Assembly: GCF_047495875.1 (NCBI RefSeq)
Contig: NC_092467.1
Location: 31,605,566-31,669,565, forward strand
Length of the DNA stretch: 64,000 nucleotides
Reading direction: 5' to 3'
DNA from: Pithys albifrons albifrons
Taxonomy: Eukaryota > Chordata > Aves > Passeriformes > Thamnophilidae
In this document: in pieces, positions 27,371 through 38,780 of the stretch
Position numbering within the stretch: position 1 is the stretch's first letter
How the letters are laid out: each line of letters begins with the position of its first letter
Made by a program: the position numbers and the translations under genes
The notes under the pieces: generated by a model
What the model was told of the DNA's origin: nothing
The model's input: only the letters and a program-made list of their open reading frames with translations
Database searches by the model: none

Positions 27371-30300
27371 CTGTGTGTTGTTCTGCATCTCACCCCCTCA
27401 CCAGACCCTGTGCCCTGTCCATGCTCACCCTGACCTCTGTTTGCACATCTGCTGCCTGCCTAAGTCCTTTCTACAAGTTGGCTCAGTCACCCCGATGTGT
27501 TCCAACCCTCTGCAACACTCTCACAAAATCATCTGACGGGAGAAGAAAACAGAGCTTTGATGTGGGCTGGAAACACACTCACTTTGCAACAAGATGAACT
27601 GTGCACTCAGGGCCTCCACTGCTTCCCCAAATTCTTGCTGTGTGGGAGGATTTCTTTTTGTTTCTATGAGTTTCTCCTATCAGAATTTCTAAATATTCCT
27701 TAGACATCAGCAGGGCTGCAGAGCACAAAGGCACTTCACTGTTCCATCTTGGGCTCCAAAAGTTAATAATATCAGCAATGTGGAGCACATTCTTCCCAAA
27801 GTACTCTACAAATATGAAATAATTACTCACTGTGAGTCTGCTGTGTGGCAGAGAAATATTACCCCTGTCTTTCAGCTGGGAAAATCGAGCAGAGGTTAAG
27901 ACCCAAATCCTTCAGGATCTACATCCCCATGAAATCAAAAGGAAGAGTCTGGTCTGAAGAGAGGAGTCTAGTGCCTCAAAACTTGGTACAGAGCTGGGAT
28001 AAACATCAATTCCTGGGGTTTTGGCTGTGATTTTGGTCCAGCAGAAGCTGTCTGGTGCTTGACCAAATCCATGGAGTTTAAAGGAGGACATAACAGTCCA
28101 GTTGCAAACCCTCTTGTTTCCATCCATGACTCAAGTTCACTCTTTGTCATAAGTACCAAGCCCTGTGTGATGGAACTTCACTTGGGGCAGTGCAGTGATG
28201 TCTCTGGGAAATAGAAACAGCCACTCCTGCTGGGTGGTGAGGGCTGACAACAGCATTGGATCAGCTGCCTCAATTTAAAATAAATTTAAATTTTAAAATA
28301 AATGCAGAACTACTTATCTCTAAAAGAACCCTAATTTCCTCTTTCTTTGCCCAAACTCCCTGGACTTTCTAACCAGTTCCAGCCATGCCATGGTCACAGT
28401 CTGTATCAGGAACTGAAAGTGTTGACATTTTGCTCTGTATTTTTGCTTATGCCACCTGTGAAAAGATTTATCCTTTTCCTGCCGAGTTCTGGGGAAAACC
28501 TGACAGAGTGAAGGTTTCATCCTTGAAGACAGAGTTTGCTCAAACCAAAGTTTCTTGAGTCTCTCCTATTGGTTGACAGCCTGGGGAGCAAAGAGGAACA
28601 GAGAGCACAGCAGGGTCTGTGAGCAATTCCTGGGGGTGGTGGCCACACCTCCCCAGGCAGACACTTCTGGCAGGCTCAAAAAAGGTGAGAGGGCTCGTAC
28701 TCTTGGTGTTGGTGGTTTTTTCCCCAAAAAACAACAGCAGGGACACTGCTGTTTGCCAAGGCCTAGAGGATGTAGCCCCTGCCTTTGGGGGAGAGCCTGA
28801 GTTGGTAAGACAACCTTACATGAGTAACTCTCTGGTGAGTGGGTGCTGACACGTTTGGGTTATTGCTTTGGTCTCCATCCTTCTCTCTCCCTTCTCTTTG
28901 GGTTCCCTCTATTCAGTCACTCCTGTTAATACAGATACTCTGTTTTCTAACCTCTCTACAGTGCTCAGCCTCACTTTTGCAGCAACTGTAGAGCCCCCCC
29001 TGTTCCACAGTCCATCCCTCCAAGAGAGGGAACTCAGTGCAGCTGCCTCGGGTGGCAGCGCTGAGCTGTCACCATCTGCTCTCTGCAAACGCTGCCATGA
29101 GAGCTGGCCGTGCCACAGCAGCCTCCTCACAGCTCTGGTGGAGACACAAACACTCACGTGGTGCAGCAGCCAACGCTGGCAGCCTTGGAACCAGGATGGA
29201 AAATGTTAGTGTAGCAGCATGACGGGAATGGCAAACAACAGAGGAAAACAGGGCAGAGCAGAGACACAAAATTGGGGAATGGAACTCGGGAAACACGGAG
29301 ATATTTTAGCCAATGGTGTTATTATTAGCAACATGCAGCTTGTGATCATCCAGGAGTTAAACCAGGCAAGCTCCCATGAAAAGCTTTATTATGAATTCCA
29401 TGAAATTGAGGCAGATCAACCCCTAAGGTTCAGCTCATCCCACTGCACAAATCCATCTTTGCCAGCCTTTACCCATTTGAGGTGAAATGTCCCATGATGA
29501 CTGTCTGCTTCAAGCTGGGGAAAAAAAAAATAAGAAGAAAAAGAAAAGTTTCACTTCTCCCTTAAAATCAGGACAAGGCAGAATGTTTTCTTTTGACCAC
29601 ATTAAAAGGAATCTCACAACCATCTCATTGAGGAGATCTCACTTCAGTATGGTTTGTGCTGAAAATTTGGCTGGGAAGCTTCCGTTGCTTTTGGGAATGA
29701 ACTCTTGACTCTGTCTGGATTTGGTGAAGTTCATAAAAAAACTCACTCAGAGGTCTTAGAGTTGTCAATGACATCCTCTGAAGACTCTGTCTCCTGCACA
29801 TGGCACATCTCCTTGCAGTTCCCATGGACCGGGCACCCACGATCCCATCACAGCAAGCAAAGGGAGGGCAGCCCACAGCTTTGGCTCTTGAGCAGGACTT
29901 CCCAGGCTCCCTCCTGCCTCAGGCCACTCTCCCCCCGTGCTCCCAGCTCTTCCTCACAATATCCCAGCACCACAGACCAAGAAATTATAGCCTTGATGCA
30001 GAAGAGACAAGAGTGGCAGAGGCAGGAACCTGGAGCAGGGATGCAGATGTCTGGGATAGGACTGGAAGAGAAGGGGATTTTCAGGTGGGAGGAAAAAGAG
30101 AAGGCAGAGAAGAGCTCCAGAGGCTCAGGGGTGAGCAGAGTGGGCATACATGTTCATGTGGGCTTCAGATGCAATCACTGCCTGCCTCAGCATGCACTGC
30201 ATGAAGGGCTTGTTGTCTCTAAGTTTGTACTTTTTAGTTGCAGAAGCTGCAATCGTGAAGTTGGAGACTGACTCTCTATTCAGGCACAGACAGAGACAAA

Positions 30301-31500
30301 TGGAAGTGACCAGAATAGCCCCAAACCAGGCTTTTTCTAACTTTGGCTCACTTGGATTGGCACATCCCTCCAGGAATTTTTGAGTGCATTCATCTAGCCC
30401 TGTAAAGCTGGCTCAGTGCTCCTCTGGGCTCAGAGCACACAGGGCTTTGCTCAGCAGGGCCCACATGCCCTGGGCATGAGAGGAGGGGCAGGATTTGGGC
30501 AGCAGAAAGTGCAGTTTGTGGAGACATTGTTGTTGAAAAGCTTTGCTAAAACGGGAAGAGACTGTCAGAGCTTTGTAGTGAGGGGGTCACACAACAGCAC
30601 CTCGGTCAGTGCATAGGACTTGGCTGCACCCCACCCCAGCTCTCTGGTTTGCCTGGAATATTCCAGCTGGGAATATCTGAGCTGTGAGCTCAGAGTTTGC
30701 CAGCACTGAGCAAACCTTGCCAAGGGATGCAGTTGTGGAGGGGTTGAACCCCAAACCTGGAGGATGTTTGCTGGAGCACACCTGTGCAGGTACATCTGTG
30801 CCCCTCGCTGGGCTCAGAGCTGTGGCACATCTGGATGTGGCAGATGAGGAAGGGGGGCAGCTGTGGTGAGGGAACACATCTGGGTGCACATCACAGCTTG
30901 CCAGCAAAGGTCCCCGTGTTTCCTGCTGTGGGCTGGCCCAGCATGGCTTTTACAGCACTATCAGGGGGCTTTTATGAGATTCACCCCTTGCAATGGGAAG
31001 GTTTTTATTAGAAACACGCCTTCCTCTCTGTCATTTATGATAAATAATGTTTATTGATGTTCACTTCCTTCAGTGAAATAAAGTGTCAAACAGCACGTTG
31101 GTATTTGCCAATTTTCTTTTCACATTTCATGTTATGTGCTTTTTATGTTACATGCCTGATTAAAAATTTAAACATTGTCACCGTCAGTGCTAAAATACAT
31201 TGCCAGAGCATCTCTAATTATGCTTCCTTGTCTGCTCTGAGCAGGGACTGACATTTCTGGGTCAAGATCTGGTTGTTGATATGCAGCAGGGGAAGTATCC
31301 GATAGCCACTTGCTGAAAAATAGCTCCTTCTCTGCCCCACAGTCGTGGAGCTCAATGCAGAGCAGGAACCAGGGACAGGCTGCTCATGCCATGGAGCTCC
31401 TGCCACCTCAGGGGGTGTCACCCACTGCTGCACCTCCTTTGGGTTTGCTGGTGGTTCACCTGATGCCTAAGGATTTTAATGTGTCTTTGTAAGTTTTTAC
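27371..31500. other. Intergenic desert, no gene seen
   Basis: Mixed-composition noncoding DNA. An A-rich run lies at 29520-29550. Open frames of up to 188 codons (29705-30271) lack recognisable domains and overlap frames on the other strand. Nothing else is supportable. Confidence 0.5.
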
Positions 31501-31526
31501 AATCAGTTGCATGGATTCTTCTGGGT

Positions 31527-31936
31527 TGTCACATCCCAAAGTCAGTTCCTAAAGCTCTTTCCCACAAATCGTGAGCTTTGTCATGCCCTGCCAGGGCCAG
31601 GGTGTTTGTGAGGAGCCACCTGTAGACAGCAAGAAGACAAAACACCAGAAGAAGGCCTGGAGGTCCTGGAACATCTCCAAGGGGCAGTTCTGAGGACCCC
31701 CATGGGTGGGGCACAGAGGGAAATGAAGATCATGGTTGGTTATCAATATCTCATGTGTAAATTCATCAGTTGGTTATCGATATTTCATATGTAAATTACT
31801 AGAGGAGTTATAAAAGTTGTAACATTCCTGGTCAGGTGTGTGCAGACCTTCTGGTGTGAGCCTTAGAAGTAACTCTAATAAAGGTAACCTGTATATCTTT
31901 CTCCATTAAAACTGTTTTTGAGTGTCTATTTTCACA
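31527..31936 (+). mobile_element. Probable LTR-retrotransposon LTR remnant
   Basis: The segment has LTR-like organisation: a 'tgtcacatccc' start, a TATAAAA box at 31809-31815, an AATAAA signal at 31877-31882 and an end in 'ttttcaca'. Between about 31736 and 31802 is a near-perfect tandem duplication of about 34 bp ('ttggttatcaatatctcatg' type), as is common in U3. I could not find matching target duplications at these boundaries, so the ends are tentative. It abuts the solo LTR that starts at 31944. Confidence 0.45.
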
Positions 31937-31938
31937 GG

Positions 31939-31943
31939 AATGG
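31939..31943. repeat. Left target-site duplication (aatgg)
   Basis: Five bases AATGG immediately precede the TGT start of the LTR at 31944 and are repeated exactly after its ACA end at 32570-32574. Confidence 0.8.
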
Positions 31944-32569
31944 TGTTATGGGTTCACCCAGGTGGGCCTAGATTTGGGCTCTGAAGTCTGGACTAGGCTG
32001 AAGCTGTCAGCTGACTTGAGCTGGGCTGAGCTGACAGCTGACCTCTTCTAGCCAGTAACTTTGTATTCCATCCCACATTATGGCATCATCTCCAGGGCAG
32101 TAGGAACCAGTGTGGGAGTGGTTAAGGCAGTCGCTTCTCAGCCTCCTCTTGGGAGGATGCACGATGCTGTCCCAGGGGGGATGGAGAGGACCAGGCCCAC
32201 CACTGGCTCACAGGGTATCTCAGGAAAGTAAAATGTGTTGTTCTGGGTCTCTCCTTTCTGCTTGGGTTTGTCTCCCTGGGGAATAAGCTTCTTCTTAAGT
32301 AATGTGTAGTTAGGACAGTAGAATTTGTGTGTTCGTTAAGAAGTTGAGGTGGGGAACTTGTTGTTGCAGACTTGTGTGAGTGTATATTTGTACTCTCTTC
32401 TAATTGTCTCTTTCTTTCTGTGAAAAATATATGTAGATTTAGTATAAATGCAGTTTGAAGTGGTTTTTTTCTTTCCCCTCTCTTTTCCTCCCTTTCCCTG
32501 GTGTTAGGAGGGAGGCTTTTCTCTCTGTGCTTGGGGGGGGTTGGCAGTTGCTTATCTCAAACCAAGACA
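31944..32569 (-). mobile_element. Solo LTR of an avian ERVL-like element
   Basis: A 626-bp segment is bounded by TGT...ACA inverted termini and a perfect 5-bp target duplication, AATGG. Read on the minus strand it opens with 'tgtcttggtttgag', which resembles the start of passerine endogenous-retrovirus LTRs as I recall them, and closes with 'ggtgaacccataaca'. No retroviral coding sequence lies on either side, so this is a solo LTR left by recombination between the two LTRs of a provirus. The orientation rests on the remembered terminus and is less certain than the boundaries. It inserted next to the LTR-like sequence at 31527-31936. Confidence 0.8.
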
Positions 32570-32574
32570 AATGG
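32570..32574. repeat. Right target-site duplication (aatgg)
   Basis: This is the second copy of the AATGG duplication flanking the solo LTR. A 5-bp duplication suits ERVL or ERV1 rather than ERVK, which usually gives 6 bp. Confidence 0.8.
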
Positions 32575-35500
32575 GCAACACACCCAAATAAAAAGATCCA
32601 GCAAAGTGTCAGGGAAGGAATTTCTCTGAGGAAGAGAAGGGGTCCCCTCCTGCTCCCAGCACTGCCCTTGCTGAAGCCTTTCAGGAAGGGGATGATGATG
32701 GCATGAGTTGGAGCCCAAACTTTGCCAGTCCTCCTGGACACATGGGCTGCATTCTCCAATCCCCCCCAGCAGCAGATGCCAAGTTAGACAGACCCTGGGA
32801 AGAATTATCCCCTTTTTGGGGTCCTTACTGTGTGGGCATCTTCCTTCTGTTTGTTTTTTCAAGAGAACATGGAAATACCAAGTCACCCTTGAGTTTTTCT
32901 CCCTCTATAGACACATCCAACCCAACACACCCATTTCCACTTGGTTAAGAAACATTTTGCAATGGACTTTTCAGCAGGAGTTTTGGGGTTTTTTTAACCA
33001 CACCACATAAGTTTGATTTTATATTTTGGGCAGTTTGGCTTTCAAGGACATTTTCTGGCACAAGGCTGGTCTGCAAAAAGCCACCTGAGCACAGAGCAGG
33101 GCATCTGACAACACAACTGACCTCCAGGAGGAGCCTTTGCACATATAAAAATGCAACCAGTGATATGCTCTGGTGGAAAAATGGCTGTCAAAAAAAAGCC
33201 CTTACAATATTTGCTACATTTGCTCTCAGTGATAACACACCTAACACAGTCAGACCCATCCAGGTTTGCCACAAGAATCAATATTCAGAAAATTCAGCTG
33301 TTCTCCTTGGGAGCTGCTGGTTGATGAAGAGTTATGAAATGCAGCCATAATTTATTGTGAATGTTCAAATTAGTTAAAAGGTAGTGTTATATATGGCTCA
33401 ATGTTTCATCAAGAGTGTCCTTATTTGACCCATTAAATGCACATTGTATGAAGACTGATATGTTGCAAGATATTATAAAAAATCCTTCCCTGTTGTTGCC
33501 AGAATTTTCCTGCATTATTATTTACTCTCAGAATGTTTTAATATTTTCCCTTTGGAAAGAAGAAGAGAATAAGAAAAACCTGAAATGAGACTCCAAATTT
33601 AAGAGTAGACATTGAAATTCCAGAGGCTTTACTCAATGTCACATAATTTTCTGCAAACACTGGAATTATTCTTACATACCATTTCACACAGAACACCTTT
33701 AATTTGTGACCACCACCTGCATGGCCCTGACCAGCACAGAGGCATTGAAGGCAAAAATGTGTCTGGGTAAAGGGAATTTGCAGTTTTAGCTCTGATCATC
33801 CTGGCTTAAAGTGCAAAAAACCCCAACAGCAGCAAAACAGAGTCAAATTTGTGGCCTTAAGTATCCTGAATATTTGCTTAGGTAACCTTTTCTCTTTAAA
33901 GAAGTTGTATTATCATATGAGACATTTCTAGTGTATTTGCACCAAGTACCTATTGGATTTCTGGAGCACCAGCCTGGGCTTTGCAGCTGATTTGGAGTTG
34001 TGGGATACTTCCCAAAGAGTGGGTGTTTCTGTCACCTCAAAGGGGCAGTGGCACAAGGACTGCCCAGTGAGAGGTGCCAGGGCAGGGGCTCACGGGTCAG
34101 AGCCTCTGCAGGACACCAGGCTGTGTCTGTGCAGGGCTGAGCATGGCCCTGGTGCCCTGAGCTCCTGGGGACACTGACCCTGCAGAGCCACCAACCACAG
34201 CCTGGCTCGGGATGGGAGGGACCTTCGAGCTCTCCCCACTCCATTCTCCTTCCACCAGAGGTGTGGAACAGGCAGTGCCACATCCCTGTCCCCCACAGCA
34301 CAACCATTGCAGTGCCAAACAAAATCTGCAGGGCCAGCAGCAGCAGCGTTTCAAAAAAAATAAATAAAATTTATTTTAGTGGTTTAGTCCAATAAAAAAA
34401 ATCAGCACAAACAGAGAAATCCAGATACACCAAAGGTTTCATCAGCAATAGCATCACACACGATGCACAGCAGGGCTGGGCACAGGAGCTGTCCCTGCAA
34501 CATCAGGCTGGGAATCACATCCAGGAGCCTGAGATCCAGCTCAGAACTCCAACCTGTGATCACCAACGAGGAGGGAGCCACCCTGCAAGAGCTGCAGTAA
34601 ACATTTGCTCGAAAAAAAGAGGTTAGAAAACACACAATATGTCCCGGCATTAACACCAAACCTATCAGTGCCTTCTATTTGGGGGAAATTATTGAAGAGC
34701 AGCTCATCCATGTGAAAATATTAGCACTGTAATTCTGTCAAGGTCAGCGAGACCTAGAGGTTTGCTGAGAAATCACCTTCATTTCAGCAGGTAAATAAAG
34801 AACTCGTTTTCCAGGGGAGCCTATTGAAGAAGGCACTCCATAGCAACAGTTAAATTATGAATACAGCACATATGTTCCATATCATATCATTTACAGCACA
34901 CTTTAGCATAGACATAATGCTTAGTAACAAACTACAATACCATTCACAAAATGCATTTAAATAGCATAATTTAGTTCATTAAATCCAGCCATTTACAGTA
35001 AATCAAAATTATCACAGGAATTGAAGAGAGTACACAGTTGTTTGTTTGAATAGTTAAGCTAGGGAAGTCAATTCCTTTCTGAAGGTCAAGGACACAGTTG
35101 TTTCCATTTTCTGCTGTAAAAAAGATACAGCCTGTGTCATAAGATAATTTAGTATCATCTGAATGTGATCAAGTCCTTTCCCCCTGCTTGTTCTGGATTA
35201 TATAACCAGCCTGCCTAAAATATATCTAAGTCAAGAAAGCGCTTTATGTATAATGTTATCAAATTAGACTTCTTTTTCTTTTACAGACTGGATGGATGTG
35301 ATTCTGGCTTTTTAAAAGGGTTTAGTCTTGCAAATCTGCAGCCTATTACTTGGAAGCAAAGATGTATGTTTTCCCCTAGCCCAGCCATCAATTGCTTGGC
35401 CTGTGGAAATATTATTATAAAAGAAAAGTGGGTTTTTGGAGCCTTTCTGAGCGATCCATTCTGGTTTTTGCCACAGGAGGTGCAGTGAGTGCCTGTGTGG

Positions 35501-37502
35501 TGCTGGCAAGGGGCTGGGTGCAGAAATGACTCTGCAGCACAGAGCAGGGCACAGGGAGCTCAGGGTGAATCACCACATCCCCCTGGGAGCTCCTGAGGTT
35601 CAAATCCTCACGCAGGTTCTTGGGAATCAGAGCCAGGAAGGTGATGGGGGAAGGTGCAGCGTGTCCACGTGCCAGCCCTGCCACACTCTGCACCACCCAG
35701 GTGCCCAAAACCCTCCCTGGGCACCCAGCCCAGGCAGCTCTGCATGTTTGGCAGTGGGGAGGGATATATTCCCCTCCTAATGGCCCTGCTGCAGGGATGG
35801 AGGGCAGGGCAGCACCAGGAATTTGGTCCCAATGGGATGTAAAGCCTGGGAGAGCTGCAAGGATCCCTCAGTGCCTCAGGCACTTCATCCTTGTCTCAAC
35901 TCCAGCATCACTTCCAGAGGAATGAACACTCCTAACTTTAAAATGAACATCAGAAAGGACGAGCCACTGGAACTTGTGTGGAATTGCTTCCCACATTCAA
36001 AAAAAGGTGCTCTGTTTTTCACTCTGAATTTGCCAAGAGTCTTCTTGCACCTCCCTGTTTTGTTATCTTATGGATACAGACAGAGAACACCACGACCAAA
36101 GTTCTCTTTTGGCACCAAAACTGTGCTTAAGGATTCACAGTGGGATTGGAAAGCAACAAGCTCAGGAGGAAAATTCCAGCCTTACTGGGAGGTAATTATA
36201 AATCTTTCCTCACCCTTTCAGACACTGCACTAAGGCTCCTGCATCAGATTTTATCTTTAATTCCCACTTTTCTTCTCTGGGTGAGCTTCAGGCAGTCTGG
36301 GAGAGGAGTGGGATCAGAGCTGAGCTCTGACAAAGAGCCTTATTCACAAAGCCCCTTTGCCACTCCCCCAGCACCTCAGAGGGGACTGTGCCATGGCAGG
36401 AGGAACTTGGGCATCAGACACACTCCAGACCTGCCCTGCAGGGACCATTTGGTGGTGACACCGTGGCTGCACCTCCACCTGCTCTGCCATGGGCCTGCCC
36501 CTCTGGAGGAGCTCAGGGACCTCAGGCAGAAGCTGCCATGAGCCATCTGCCAGCACAGTTATTATTTATTAAAAGGACTTTACTTCCTTCCAAAAAACTG
36601 TCTCAGGTGAGGTTAAAGGACTCTGAGCCAACCTCACCGAGTATCTCTGGGTCTGTGTGTAGATGTTGAGTTCAGGAGCTGAACACAGGAGGGGTTCCCT
36701 GTGCCTGGCACACTGGAATGTTCCCCCCCAGGGGCTGGGGAGGGCTTGGGACCAAGGCAGAGCTGGTGGGCGCCCTTGGCCCCACAGTCTCCTGCAGAGC
36801 CCCCATCAGTGCCCACAGCACTGGGGCAGCCCAAGCTCTCCCCTCCTGCAAGTCCTGCCTTCCCTTGTGGGAAGCACCAGGAAGGACCATCGTGGGCAAG
36901 AGACCTGTGTGTGTTTGCAGAGCTGGCAGCAACTTGGCACATCCCACAAGGACACAGCTCCAGCCACCATGGGAGTGGCTTTTGGCAGGTAAGTCCTCAG
37001 GGCAAGTCAAATCCTTCCATGCAGAGGTGGCACCAGTGACAGGGAAACACGTTTATGTCCCAATTTAAGTGCACTCATTCCATCTGTTCCTTGGTGCTGC
37101 CTCCAGTGCCTGGAGCTCGCTGGGGTTTGCTGAGTAGACACCACCCTCAGGTGCCCACCCAACACAGAGATCAAAGAGCAGCATGGGCAGGCTGAGAACA
37201 GGCCTCCTGGTCCAACAACACCCCCAAACCTCAGCCTGCAGCAAACCTTCCCCATGGAAAGGTGGGAACACACACCCAGGGTGGGGAATGTGCAGCTCAG
37301 ACCTTGCAGCAACAGCCAAAGCTCTGCAGATCCCACAGCAAGGAAAGAATTCACCCAGCTGGTGATCCAAGGCACCAAAATCAGGCTCCTGGGAGTTTCT
37401 CTTTCTCTCCACTGCACTGACAGGAACCCTGGAGCAGCTGGACAGTGGAGCCAGGCAGTGGAAAATGAGGAGGAAGAGCAATGTAGGTAAAGTGTGGGGC
37501 CA
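32575..37502. promoter_or_regulatory. Intergenic DNA with a candidate regulatory block
   Basis: No gene was recognised. The stretch at about 34680-35040 is repeat-free and AT-rich. It has several homeodomain and POU-like cores, for example 'aatgcatttaaatagcataa', and could be a conserved enhancer of the FOXD3 domain. The rest is ordinary noncoding DNA. Confidence 0.25.
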
Positions 37503-37910
37503 TAGAATCACAGAATGGATTGGGTTGTAAAAGACCTCCGAGATCATCAAGTCCAACCCTTGGGCCAACTCCAGTCCCTTTACCAGATCATGGCACTCAG
37601 TGCCACGGCCAAGCTCAGTTGAAAAACCTCCAGGGATGGGGAATCCACCCCCTCTCTGGACAGCCCATTCCAATCCCTGAGCACTCTCTCTGCAAAGAAT
37701 TTCTTTCTCATCTCCAACTTCATTTTCTCCTGGCAGAGCTTGAGCCCATCGTGCCCCCTTGTCCTATTGCTGAGTGTCTGGGAGAAGAGACCAACCCCCA
37801 CCTGGCCAGAACTTCCCTTCAGGGAGTTCCAGACAGTGTCCCCCCTGAGCCTCCTCTTCTCCAGCTGAACACCCCCAGCTCCCTCAGCCTCTCCCCACAG
37901 GGCTTGTGCT

Positions 37911-37941
37911 CCAGTCCCTTCTCCAGCCTCGTTGCTCTTCT
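37911..37941. repeat. 31-bp direct repeat, left copy
   Basis: These 31 bases, beginning 'ccagtcccttctccagcctc', recur exactly at 38071-38101 and flank the 129-bp insert. They could be a long target-site duplication or a mark of templated repair within the CR1. Confidence 0.9.
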
Positions 37942-37983
37942 CACTTGGGTTGGAAGAGACCTCTGAGATCATCAAGTCCAACC

Positions 37984-38016
37984 CTTGATCCAACCCCACA
38001 GTGGGGTTGGATCAAG
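37984..38016. repeat. Perfect inverted repeat, 16-bp arms, 1-nt loop
   Basis: The arm 'cttgatccaaccccac' at 37984-37999 is followed by one A and its exact reverse complement at 38001-38016. The arm is the outer part of the 38-bp arms found at 44105 and 61031, so this is a shorter version of the same hairpin. Confidence 0.92.
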
Positions 38017-38070
38017 ACATGGTGGATTCTCTGTCCCTGGAGGTGTTTCAGAGGACACTCAGTGCCACAT

Positions 38071-38101
38071 CCAGTCCCTTCTCCAGCCTCGTTGCTCTTC
38101 T
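38071..38101. repeat. 31-bp direct repeat, right copy
   Basis: This is the exact second copy of 37911-37941, after which the host CR1 resumes. Confidence 0.9.
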
Positions 38102-38274
38102 CTGGCCCCGCTCCAGCCCCTCAATGTCCTTCCTGAGCTGAGGGGGGTGTCCCCACGAAAACACGGGGACAGGGGGGCACAGGCAGGGCCAGGCTGGCAC
38201 CAAGCTCAGCCTGCCACAAACCAGCACCCAAACAAACATTTCCTGCAGCAATAAACCTGTTGTAGGAATGAATT

Positions 38275-38780
38275 AACTGTCAGGTTCCGCTTTGGGAATG
38301 TCTCCACCGTGGCAAAAGGATCTGCTGTACCTGCTGATTAAGGCTGTATTACAATGTGGCTTTTAGGGCTCACTGTGCTGAATAAAAATTTAGGCAATTA
38401 GTGATCTTATTTCTTAGGAAGAACTGCTTGCTATCGTATATTAATACAGCTTTTGCTCAATTAAAATTGTTCGCAGTCAGCAAAAACAATTTCTGCTCTG
38501 TAATGAAATAATGAAATAATTATATGCAAGGGAGGACTTCTGATCTTTTTAATTATTCTATTCTTCATTTTTAAAAGGGCTATTTCAAAACGCACTCTTA
38601 TAATTGATTGCTATAAATCAGTCAGGAGCATTCTAAGGATCATAAATATTCTAACTTTTAAAAGACAAAGAAATGCTAAATATTCAATGAAATCCTTCAA
38701 TATTCAGAAAATTTAATCTAGGGTAAGAGGATAGAGTGCTCTTTTGAAAATAAAAAGTAAATTTGTTGTCCTGTGAAAAA
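38275..38780. promoter_or_regulatory. Candidate conserved noncoding element
   Basis: The block is repeat-free and AT-rich, with many TAAT/ATTA cores. It includes 'ctcaattaaaattgttcgc', an AACAAT SOX-like site next to 'tttctgctctgtaatgaaat', and 'aattatatgcaa'. It borders the CR1 abruptly. Clustering of homeodomain and SOX sites suits a neural or neural-crest enhancer, but conservation is unverified. Confidence 0.3.

Larger units (their letters stand above)
37503..38150 (-). mobile_element. CR1 copy interrupted by a rearranged CR1 piece
   Basis: A reverse-oriented CR1 starts with 'atagaatcacagaatggatt' and runs intact to 37941. It is interrupted by 129 bp (37942-38070) and resumes at 38071 with an exact 31-bp repeat of the sequence at 37911-37941, continuing to about 38150. 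The interrupting segment is itself CR1 3' sequence. It contains an inverted repeat at 37984-38016 and a switch from minus to plus orientation and back (plus-strand 'ggaggtgtttcagaggacac' followed by minus-strand 'tcagtgccacatccagt'). It is one of three loci carrying the fold-back CR1 variant. Confidence 0.88.

Noticed and set aside
31521..31942. Target duplication for the first LTR-like segment
   Set aside because: The flanking hexamers 'ctgggt' and 'ggaatg' do not match, so its boundaries remain provisional.
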